Of a stretch of 5,012 nucleotides of DNA, positions 1-4,983 are shown piece by piece. A program made the translations under genes and the position numbers. Below the pieces are notes generated by a model. The model saw nothing but the letters and a program-made list of their open reading frames with translations. It did not search any database and was not told the origin of the DNA. Source of the stretch: Desulfobacterales bacterium (GTDB lineage: Bacteria; Desulfobacterota; Desulfobulbia; Desulfobulbales; Desulfocapsaceae); the NCBI GenBank assembly GCA_013042695.1, contig JABDPQ010000315.1, positions 1 to 5,012 on the forward strand, in the 5' to 3' direction. Position 1 is the stretch's first letter. Every line of letters begins with the position of its first letter.

Positions 1-98
1 ACACGTCACAGCTACCGCGCCCGCTCAGGTTTTGATCGACGTCGACAGATGATATGCAATTAGTGAGCCAAAAAAAACAATGAACACCCCCCTGGTCC
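1..98. other. Left-edge non-coding or partial gene end
   Basis: This is the stretch beyond the 3' end of the sigma-54 activator gene. All three plus-strand frames enter it open and close quickly: one at a TAG at 61-63 (tail reading ...RSGFDRRRQMICN), one at a TGA at 50-52 (tail reading ...APAQVLIDVDR), and the third earlier. One of the first two could be the C-terminus of a gene converging on the activator, but the piece is too short to choose. A perfect 10-bp palindrome, TCGACGTCGA, sits at 36-45. An A8 run at 70-77 reads as T8 on the minus strand and may belong to the activator's terminator. Nothing else is recognisable here. Confidence 0.3.
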
Positions 99-116
99 TC
101 AGCTGATATTGTGTTC
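70..116 (-). terminator. Weak candidate terminator of the activator gene
   Basis: Read on the minus strand, GAACAC (111-116, inside the last codons of the gene) can pair with GTGTTC (82-87). A run of eight T follows (77 down to 70). The stem is only 6 bp, the loop is 23 nt, and four bases lie between stem and T-run, so this is a poor match to a classical intrinsic terminator. Position and T-run are the main support. Confidence 0.3.
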
Positions 117-2072
117 CTTTAATTTTCTCCACAAGGTTGTTCGTCCCACACCGAGTTGTTTCGCCATCAACTGTATGGAGCCGCCACAGTTTTCTTGGGC
201 TTGGTAGAGGAGTGCCTTTTCAGTCTCTTTCACAGATTCTGCAAGCGTTCCGTTAAAAGTAACCAGGCCTGCATGAGCATGTGTTTCGGTCTCGGCCTGC
301 ATAACCGGTGCATGGCAGCAAGATTGGATGAGTTCAAAGAGGTAGTCCTGGTTGTTTAGTTCGCTTTTATCGCAAAGACAGGCAAATCGGGTGACGATAC
401 TCTGCAGTTCCCGCAAGTTTCCTTGAAAGCTCAATCCGGACAGCAGAGAGATCACCTTGTCTGGCAGCGGGAATATCATTTCAGCCAAAGCCCTGTCATA
501 CTCCTCAAGAAAATGCCTGAACAACAGAGGGATGTCGGATTTTCGTTCAAGCAAATCGGGAAGCGCCAAATAGAGGGTACTGAGTCGGTAGAAGAGGTCC
601 TGACGCAGAAGGTTTTTCTGTTGATCCTCACTCTGTTTTTTATTGCAGGCAGCAATAATCCGGATATCCACCGGGATCACTTCGTCGCCGCCAACCCTGA
701 TAAACTCCTTTTCCTGGAGTAGTCTCAAAAGTTTAGCCTGCAAAGACGTTGACAATGAGTCAACCTCGTCGAAGAACAATGTGCCTAGATGAGCCTGATC
801 AACCAGCCCCTGCTTACCCGCTGAACTTGCCCCGGTGAAAGCACCCTTGACATAGCCAAACAACTCACTCTCCATAAGTTCAGCAGGAAGCGTGGCGCAA
901 TTGATTGCCACAAACGGAAAGCGTTTTCTGGGGCTGCTGTTATGGATTGCCTGGGCAAACAGCTCCTTTCCGGTTCCCGTTGCTCCGTAGATGAGCACGG
1001 GCGCTTCCGATGCTGCATAAAGTTCAGCATCTTTTTTACACTGCTGCAGCGTAGGAGAGTCCCCCAAGATATCTTCAAATGTGTACTTTGCAGTAAAGCC
1101 CTTGTGCCGCATTTTTTGCCGAATACGGCTGTCCATCGCCCTTATTTCGTTCACCTTCTTGGCCATGAGCACATTGCCAACCGCATTTGGCCCTACAAAC
1201 ACCGGATGGATTGTAACCAGTATCGGCTCGCGGTTCATGGACCCGATGATTTCACTATTTTTTTTCTGGTCCAGCATGTCCGCCGAAATAAAACTGAAAA
1301 CGTTCGCCACATGTTTGCCGCTGATGCGGCCAGGATGAAGCTGCAGCTTCTGCTCTGCCACTTTGTTAGTAAAAGTAATATGATTGTTTCTGTTCACAAA
1401 GATGACACTATCCTCGCTGTTTTGTGAGATGATCTCGAGCTGCGCCACCTTCTCTTCCAGGGATTGATTATAGCGATGTGTCTCAAGGGCTCGGGTGTAG
1501 GCATCATGAAAAATATCGTGATCTGAAAATAAAAATACCGGCTTCAATCCATAGTCTTTGGCAATCTGGAACGTGTAGCTTCCGCTGATGACGACTGAAT
1601 GTCCCTTTTGTTTTGCATCCACACAAAAACGCCGGTAATCGGAGAGATGTTCGGCATAATAAATATCAATGGAAATGCCCAGAAGGTTTTCATAGAAGCT
1701 GACATCATGCTTTTCTTCAATGGGGCAGATAAAAGCCGCTCGGTCTGCAATGTGCTTGGCCTTAATGAAGGCCTTGATAAGCGCTTTATGCCCGGCACGA
1801 AAGGGGATGACATTATTCTCATTTATCCCTTCCATCACCTTCGCGGTGACCACACCAACGATAATGATGTCATGGTTGACCCGCTTGAATGATTTCGCTC
1901 TATTTCCCAGAGGGTGGTCCGGGCTGGATGATATGTATTTAACGCCGCTTATTTCAGGTATGTATTGATAGTAGAGAAAATGTGCGTTGCTGAAATACTC
2001 CTCGGCAACCTCTTGACACGATGAGAGAATTTTAGGGAAGCCGATTACGGTAATATTTGCTTTTTTGCTCAT
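99..2072 (-). CDS. Sigma-54-dependent transcriptional activator with PrpR-type sensor domain
   Basis: This is a cytoplasmic enhancer-binding protein of 657 aa that would remodel sigma-54 RNA polymerase by ATP hydrolysis. Domains in order: a PrpR_N-like sensor at about 15-195 (ending in the typical GHSVVISG...GLKPVFLFS pattern), a linker helix, and a PAS-like region at about 210-310. The AAA+ domain at about 330-565 has Walker A GATGTGKE (363-370), the sigma-54-contacting loop GAFTGA (410-415), Walker B LFFDE (432-436) and the arginine-finger segment LRQDLFYRL (489-497). A Fis-type helix-turn-helix closes the protein (about 632-655). All key ATPase motifs are intact, so it should be active. 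The start at 2072 is chosen because AGAGG lies 8 nt upstream; the in-frame ATG at 2093 would add seven residues and would place that Shine-Dalgarno inside the gene. PrpR_N domains sense small metabolites (2-methylcitrate in PrpR); the ligand here is unknown. It lies 215 bp downstream of the aldo/keto reductase gene on the same strand and is the likely regulator of this locus. Confidence 0.93.
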   Translation of the reverse strand: MSKKANITVIGFPKILSSCQEVAEEYFSNAHFLYYQYIPEISGVKYISSSPDHPLGNRAKSFKRVNHDIIIVGVVTAKVMEGINENNVIPFRAGHKALIKAFIKAKHIADRAAFICPIEEKHDVSFYENLLGISIDIYYAEHLSDYRRFCVDAKQKGHSVVISGSYTFQIAKDYGLKPVFLFSDHDIFHDAYTRALETHRYNQSLEEKVAQLEIISQNSEDSVIFVNRNNHITFTNKVAEQKLQLHPGRISGKHVANVFSFISADMLDQKKNSEIIGSMNREPILVTIHPVFVGPNAVGNVLMAKKVNEIRAMDSRIRQKMRHKGFTAKYTFEDILGDSPTLQQCKKDAELYAASEAPVLIYGATGTGKELFAQAIHNSSPRKRFPFVAINCATLPAELMESELFGYVKGAFTGASSAGKQGLVDQAHLGTLFFDEVDSLSTSLQAKLLRLLQEKEFIRVGGDEVIPVDIRIIAACNKKQSEDQQKNLLRQDLFYRLSTLYLALPDLLERKSDIPLLFRHFLEEYDRALAEMIFPLPDKVISLLSGLSFQGNLRELQSIVTRFACLCDKSELNNQDYLFELIQSCCHAPVMQAETETHAHAGLVTFNGTLAESVKETEKALLYQAQENCGGSIQLMAKQLGVGRTTLWRKLKEHNIS

Positions 2073-2080
2073 GGGAGGTT

Positions 2081-2085
2081 CCTCT
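2081..2085 (-). promoter_or_regulatory. Ribosome binding site that sets the activator start
   Basis: On the minus strand AGAGG lies 8 nt before the ATG at 2072, whereas no comparable purine stretch precedes the ATG at 2093. This favours the start reading MSKKANITVIGF over the longer MLLEEPP form. Confidence 0.65.
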
Positions 2086-2117
2086 AGCAGCATTGCAGAT
2101 GTTCCACATATAAAACA

Positions 2118-2139
2118 AATGTTTCGTTAATGCAACATT
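2118..2139. repeat. 22-bp dyad over the activator promoter
   Basis: AATGTT (2118-2123) and AACATT (2134-2139) form a perfect 6-bp inverted repeat with a 10-bp centre. It overlaps the -12 element and the predicted start point of the sigma-54 candidate. That position suits an operator for negative control, by the activator itself or another protein. No binding protein can be named from the sequence. Confidence 0.35.
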
Positions 2140-2147
2140 GCTGCCGG
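2131..2147 (-). promoter_or_regulatory. Candidate sigma-54 (-24/-12) promoter of the activator gene
   Basis: The minus strand reads CCGGCAGCAATGTTGCA. The invariant GG (2145-2144) and GC (2133-2132) are separated by exactly 10 bases, and the downstream element is a full TTGCA. The upstream element is CGGCAG against consensus TGGCAC. Transcription would begin near 2120, giving a leader of about 48 nt. Because the gene encodes a sigma-54 activator, this suggests autoactivation. The match is good but is a single short motif. Confidence 0.45.
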
Positions 2148-2254
2148 TAAGCCCCCCCCTCTCGGTGCAGGCTTCAGTTTACCTGGCGCTGCTTTGAAAG
2201 ATAGCCATGGTGGCAGGCTTCAAGCGAAAGCGCGCTATAAAGCGGGTGACGATA

Positions 2255-2282
2255 ATTATACTTAGGAGCGTCTTTCAGTTAA
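2255..2282 (-). promoter_or_regulatory. Candidate sigma-70 promoter for the activator gene
   Basis: On the minus strand a perfect TATAAT (2260-2255) is preceded by TTAACT (2282-2277, four of six matches to TTGACA) at a 16-bp spacing. It begins just after the reductase stop codon and would give a leader of roughly 175 nt for the activator. The surrounding sequence is AT-rich and GATAAT also reads on the plus strand, so chance is possible. Confidence 0.4.
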
Positions 2283-2287
2283 GAAGA

Positions 2288-3334
2288 TTACCAGCTTCGC
2301 GATTTGTCAGTGTGCTCAAAAAGGTCAAGACTCGTCCCTACTTTTTTCATCAGCGACTCCGTGGCATCGCGCAATGCGGACATGGTTTCATCATCAAGCT
2401 CAACATTGAGGGCCTTCAGATTATCGAGAAATTGATCCCTATTGCGTGCCCCGACAATCGTGCACGTCAGGTCAGGATGAGCCACGGACCAGGCTGCGGC
2501 AAGCAGATGCATGGGTAAGCCAAGCTCCTTGGCAATTGCAGCTATTTTATCAAGCGCTTCAAATGTCTCTTTTTCTGCACCTGCTTCACCGTGGCGGGAG
2601 CCGGGCCGATCCCCTCTGAAATGCCTTACCCGAGCTCGGTTGGGAGGTACAGACTCGGCATCCTTGTACTTGCCGGTTAAAAGACCTTGCATAAGGCCCA
2701 TGTAGCCGATCACACCGATGCCTTTTTCCCTGCAATAAGGTAAAACTTTGGCTTCTATTGTCTGGAACAACAAACTGTAAGGCATCTGGTTAACGGCAAT
2801 GTTTACCCCAAGTCCAAGTATCTCCTCCATCTGCAGCACGCCGAAGTTGCTTATCCCGATGTGCCTGATCTTTCCCTCTTGCTGCAGTTCTTCAAGCATC
2901 TGGACCGCCGCGTCGAGCCGGGGCGGATTTTTAAGCAAGTTGTCTTCAGAGGTTAAGCTGGAGGCGGCCTGCGAATGGATTGGCCAATGAATCATGTAAA
3001 GGTCGATATAATCCATATTAAGCCGCTTCAGACTGGCCTCACAATGTTGCCTGAGCGATTGCGGCTGACAGTTCGATGGTAAAACCTTGGTGCCGACAAT
3101 AGCCTCATGGCGTCGCCCTTTTAGCGCTTTGCCTACCGCTGACTCGCTATCGCCATTATTGTAGGCCTCTGCCGTATCAAAATAAGTGCACCCGGCATCC
3201 AGCGCAGCATTAATCACCGCTTCTACATCGTTTTGAGATTGATTCCCCCAGTAATCACCTCCTCCATAGGACCAGCAGCCGATCCCCAGCACAGGCAGCT
3301 GCAGCCCCGATGACCCACATTGTCGATATTTCAT
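2288..3334 (-). CDS. Aldo/keto reductase
   Basis: This is a cytoplasmic NAD(P)H-dependent oxidoreductase of 348 aa, a normal length for bacterial AKRs with a (beta/alpha)8 barrel. The catalytic tetrad is visible as D53 and Y58 in FDTAEAY, K83 in GTKV and H116 in MIHWP. Cofactor-side motifs follow: GISNFG (160-165), NQMPYSLL (182-189), GLLTGKY (217-223) and the C-terminal IVGARNRDQFLDN segment (about 293-305), which usually binds the adenosine phosphate. Two positions depart from the common pattern: the strand before GLLTGKY reads YMGLMQ where YSPL or YTPL is usual, and IVGA replaces the common IPGA. Substrate cannot be inferred. The start is supported by AGAGGAG located 6 nt before the ATG. 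The gene diverges from the metC-like gene and lies upstream of the regulator, suggesting a shared regulon; a role in reducing a carbonyl produced by the lyase pathway is inference. Confidence 0.93.
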   Translation of the reverse strand: MKYRQCGSSGLQLPVLGIGCWSYGGGDYWGNQSQNDVEAVINAALDAGCTYFDTAEAYNNGDSESAVGKALKGRRHEAIVGTKVLPSNCQPQSLRQHCEASLKRLNMDYIDLYMIHWPIHSQAASSLTSEDNLLKNPPRLDAAVQMLEELQQEGKIRHIGISNFGVLQMEEILGLGVNIAVNQMPYSLLFQTIEAKVLPYCREKGIGVIGYMGLMQGLLTGKYKDAESVPPNRARVRHFRGDRPGSRHGEAGAEKETFEALDKIAAIAKELGLPMHLLAAAWSVAHPDLTCTIVGARNRDQFLDNLKALNVELDDETMSALRDATESLMKKVGTSLDLFEHTDKSRSW

Positions 3335-3347
3335 TGTATACTCCTCT

Positions 3348-3369
3348 GGTAGGTGAGTTTTCGCCTACC
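3348..3369 (-). promoter_or_regulatory. Inverted repeat in the reductase leader
   Basis: GGTAGG (3348-3353) and CCTACC (3364-3369) are perfect inverted arms. The symmetry continues inward after one mismatch with two more pairs, leaving a 4-nt loop. In the reductase transcript the hairpin ends directly before the AGAGGAG Shine-Dalgarno (3347-3341). It could be an operator or a translational or stability hairpin. Confidence 0.4.
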
Positions 3370-3521
3370 GATTTCAGTAATGATAGGCAAGAAAAGCTGC
3401 CGAGCAGAAATGCATAGGCAGGCTTTAAAAGGTGTTATTTGTAAAACGCTATTCTAGTCTAAACGAAATCACAACGGCACAAAAAAGATGACATACGGTT
3501 TATCCATGTAGTACATCCCTG

Positions 3522-3549
3522 TTGAGAGAGTCTCATAAGTTAATATGAG
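3522..3549 (+). promoter_or_regulatory. Candidate promoter and overlapping operator for the metC-like gene
   Basis: TTGAGA (3522-3527, five of six) is followed after 16 bp by TATGAG (3544-3549, four of six), which would start transcription near 3556. The -10 candidate is one arm of an 18-bp dyad, CTCATA (3532-3537) with TATGAG (3544-3549). Overlap of a dyad with spacer and -10 would suit repression, but the -10 match is weak. Confidence 0.3.
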
Positions 3550-3573
3550 CCTGGTGGTGAATATGAGTATTCA
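3532..3573. repeat. Cluster of TATGAG boxes and dyads upstream of metC
   Basis: The box GT(T/G)AATATGAG occurs at 3539-3549 and 3557-3567 as a direct repeat spaced 18 bp (10 of 11 bases identical), and CTCATA at 3532-3537 is an inverted copy of its core. A second dyad, TGAATA (3558-3563) with TATTCA (3568-3573), overlaps the second box. The arrangement resembles tandem binding sites for a dimeric regulator. The regulator encoded nearby is a candidate; this is inference. Confidence 0.45.
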
Positions 3574-3582
3574 GGAATTACA

Positions 3583-3627
3583 GAATAATCCCTACCTGCT
3601 GTTGAATTAATTTGGTAGCTGTTATTC
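3583..3627 (+). promoter_or_regulatory. Nested dyad in the metC-like leader
   Basis: GAATAA (3583-3588) pairs with TTATTC (3622-3627), and inside it CTACC (3592-3596) pairs with GGTAG (3614-3618). The two helices are separated by a symmetric 3x3 internal loop and closed by a 17-nt loop. The structure ends 7 nt before the GAAGGAG ribosome binding site (3635-3641). It may be an RNA hairpin influencing translation or, as DNA, an operator. It does not match a riboswitch class I recognise. Confidence 0.35.
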
Positions 3628-3648
3628 ATATCGTGAAGGAGTAAAACA

Positions 3649-4818
3649 ATGAAGGATGATACAGCCTTGGTGCATTTAGGAAGAGATCCGGAAGCACATA
3701 ATGGTATCGTCAATATACCGGTGCACCATGCCTCCACCGTGATTTTTCCTACCATTGATGACTACAAAAAGTCCGGCTCAGGGAGAGCAAAATATCACGG
3801 TATCCGTTATGGTGTCAATGGTACTCCTAATTCCTTTGCTTTGGCAGCTGCAGTAGCCCAGTTGGAGGGTGGTAGGGGGGCTGCCGTAGTTGGTTCCGGA
3901 CTGGCCGCCGTGACAATGGCTCTGACCTCGGTTTTGAAAAGCGGTGACCACTTGCTCATGGTGGATTCCGTCTACGGTCCGACCCGAAGATTTTGTGATA
4001 CGCAGTTGCCTAAATGGGGAGTGGATGTCACCTACTATGACCCCCTCATTGGTGGCGCCATATCAACGCTGATAAAACCTGCAACACGTCTGATATTTAC
4101 CGAATCACCGGGATCTCTGACTTTTGAGATACAAGACATACCAGCCATTGTCGGGGCTGCCCATAAAAAAGACGTTTTGGTAATGATGGACAATACCTGG
4201 GCCACGCCACTTTTTTTCAAACCATTTGCACATGGAGTTGATATATCCATTCAGGCAGGCACCAAATATATTTCAGGCAGCTCGGACCAGGTAATCGGAA
4301 TTATCACCGCACGTACGGAAGCGCTTTTTAAGCAGATAAAAGATACAACCATGGTCTTTGGCGAAATTGCTTCACCCGATGAATGCTACCTGGCTCTGCG
4401 GGGAATGCGCTCGATGGGAGTCAGGCTGCGGCAGCAGCAGAAGGCCGCCTTTGAGATAACCCGCTGGCTGCAAAGCCGCCCTGAACTCAAGCGTATACTT
4501 TACCCGGCTCTTCCGGAAGACCCCGGTCACAGACTCTGGCAGCGTGATTTTCTTGGTGCTTCCAGTCTTTTTGGCGTCATCTTACAGACAACATCTGAAA
4601 AAACGGTAGCCCACATGGTAGACAACTATCGCTATTTCAAAATTGGCGCAAGCTGGGGAGGCTATGAAAGCCTGGTAATTCCGGCAAACCCCAAACCAAT
4701 CCGCAAGGCTGTTCCCTGGACCGAAGAAGGCTACTTGCTGCGCTACCACGTGGGGCTGGAGGATACAGACGATTTGATCGCCGACCTCAAAGCAGGCTTT
4801 GAACGCCTCAATAGTTAG
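3649..4818 (+). CDS. metC: Cystathionine beta-lyase family PLP enzyme (MetC-like)
   Basis: This is a cytoplasmic Cys/Met-metabolism PLP-dependent enzyme of 389 aa, close in length to E. coli MetC (395). MetC cleaves cystathionine to homocysteine, pyruvate and ammonia and can also act as a cysteine or C-S beta-lyase. Visible residues by family comparison: PLP-binding lysine K206 in GTKYISGSSD, D181 in DNTWATP for the pyridine nitrogen, Y109 in DSVYGP stacking on PLP, S335/W336 in the SWGGYESL segment typical of cystathionine beta-lyases, and R365 in RYHVGLED for the substrate carboxylate. The GHRLWQRDF and RSMGVRLRQQQ segments also resemble E. coli MetC. One odd point: the PLP-phosphate motif YGR of MetC reads YGV (54-56). 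The start is supported by GAAGGAG 7 nt upstream. It is transcribed divergently from the reductase and followed by a perfect dyad. Biosynthetic versus catabolic C-S lyase function cannot be settled; the regulator and reductase beside it favour a specialised or catabolic role. Confidence 0.9.
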   Translation: MKDDTALVHLGRDPEAHNGIVNIPVHHASTVIFPTIDDYKKSGSGRAKYHGIRYGVNGTPNSFALAAAVAQLEGGRGAAVVGSGLAAVTMALTSVLKSGDHLLMVDSVYGPTRRFCDTQLPKWGVDVTYYDPLIGGAISTLIKPATRLIFTESPGSLTFEIQDIPAIVGAAHKKDVLVMMDNTWATPLFFKPFAHGVDISIQAGTKYISGSSDQVIGIITARTEALFKQIKDTTMVFGEIASPDECYLALRGMRSMGVRLRQQQKAAFEITRWLQSRPELKRILYPALPEDPGHRLWQRDFLGASSLFGVILQTTSEKTVAHMVDNYRYFKIGASWGGYESLVIPANPKPIRKAVPWTEEGYLLRYHVGLEDTDDLIADLKAGFERLNS

Positions 4819-4822
4819 GGGG

Positions 4823-4876
4823 TCAGGCTTGACAATTGGGCATTTATTCTCACAAATGCCCAATTGTCAAGCCTGA
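4823..4876. repeat. Perfect 23-bp inverted repeat after metC
   Basis: The arms at 4823-4845 and 4854-4876 are exact reverse complements with an 8-nt loop (4846-4853). The repeat begins 5 nt after the metC stop, a normal place for a transcription terminator, but no T-run follows on either strand (TAATCATATAAAA downstream). Each arm carries TTGACA when read inward (4829-4834 plus, 4870-4865 minus), but no convincing -10 lies at the right spacing. It could be a transcript-stabilising or factor-assisted terminator hairpin, or a palindromic target next to which the insertion sequence landed. Confidence 0.7.
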
Positions 4877-4889
4877 TAATCATATAAAA

Positions 4890-4981
4890 GGCACCTCGCG
4901 GGAGTTGAATACAGCTCCCTGTGCAACATAAAAATGTTGTACAATCAAGGTAGAAGACCAATTCAACCTGATGGAGGTGCC
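4890..4981 (+). ncRNA. Folded transposase leader or candidate IS-encoded RNA
   Basis: GGCACCTC (4890-4897) pairs with GAGGTGCC (4974-4981). After a symmetric 6x6 internal loop, GTTGAAT (4904-4910) pairs with ATTCAAC (4961-4967). Inside lies a separate 10-bp hairpin (4920-4929 with 4934-4943, one G-U pair, AAAA loop). An alternative hairpin GGGAGTT/AGCTCCC (4900-4906 with 4913-4919) competes with the inner helix. The outer stem covers five of six bases of the GGAGGT Shine-Dalgarno (4973-4978). This could be a fold-back structure that blocks transposase translation from read-through transcripts, as known for IS10 and IS50, or part of a bridge-type RNA as encoded in IS110 non-coding ends. The pairing is seen; the role is inference. 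Confidence 0.45.
4940..4945 (+). promoter_or_regulatory. Possible internal -10 element in the IS leader
   Basis: TACAAT matches TATAAT at five of six positions, but no -35 lies 16-18 bp upstream. A start near 4952 would produce a transcript lacking the left arm of the long stem, leaving the transposase Shine-Dalgarno free. A -35 is not necessarily needed here, and in circularised IS110 elements promoters form at the junction, but for this site the evidence is thin. Confidence 0.2.
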
Positions 4982-4983
4982 AC

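Larger units (their letters stand above)
3335..3648. promoter_or_regulatory. Divergent regulatory region between reductase and metC-like genes
   Basis: This 314-bp stretch has no credible gene. It must contain promoters in both directions. Visible elements: a dyad just upstream of the reductase ribosome binding site (3348-3369); a 7-bp ATAGGCA direct repeat at 3383-3389 and 3414-3420 (31 bp apart); the TATGAG box cluster at 3532-3573; and a nested dyad just ahead of the metC ribosome binding site (3583-3627). On the minus strand TATCAT (3385-3380) is a five-of-six -10 candidate for the reductase but has no good -35, consistent with an activated promoter. No correctly spaced sigma-54 promoter was found in either direction. 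Confidence 0.6.

Noticed and set aside
942..1427. 161-aa plus-strand reading frame opposite the activator
   Set aside because: It lies fully antisense to the conserved AAA+ and PAS-like regions and encodes no recognisable motif; it is a shadow of the real gene. The same applies to the other short frames inside the three main genes.
2091..2093. Upstream ATG as activator start (664 aa)
   Set aside because: No Shine-Dalgarno precedes it, whereas AGAGG is well placed for the ATG at 2072.
2229..2236. AGCGCGCT palindrome as terminator of the reductase
   Set aside because: It is only 8 bp with no loop and no T-run on the minus strand, so it is not supported as a terminator; no clear terminator was found after the reductase.
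3386..3400. Sigma-54-like CGGCAG...TTGC on the minus strand before the reductase
   Set aside because: GG and GC are 11 bases apart instead of the strict 10, so it is not called as a -24/-12 promoter despite resembling the activator's candidate.
4829..4857. Promoter using the perfect TTGACA in the left arm of the post-metC palindrome
   Set aside because: At 17 bp the -10 position reads ACAAAT (three of six), and no better hexamer is within 16-18 bp; the TTGACA is better explained as part of the palindrome.
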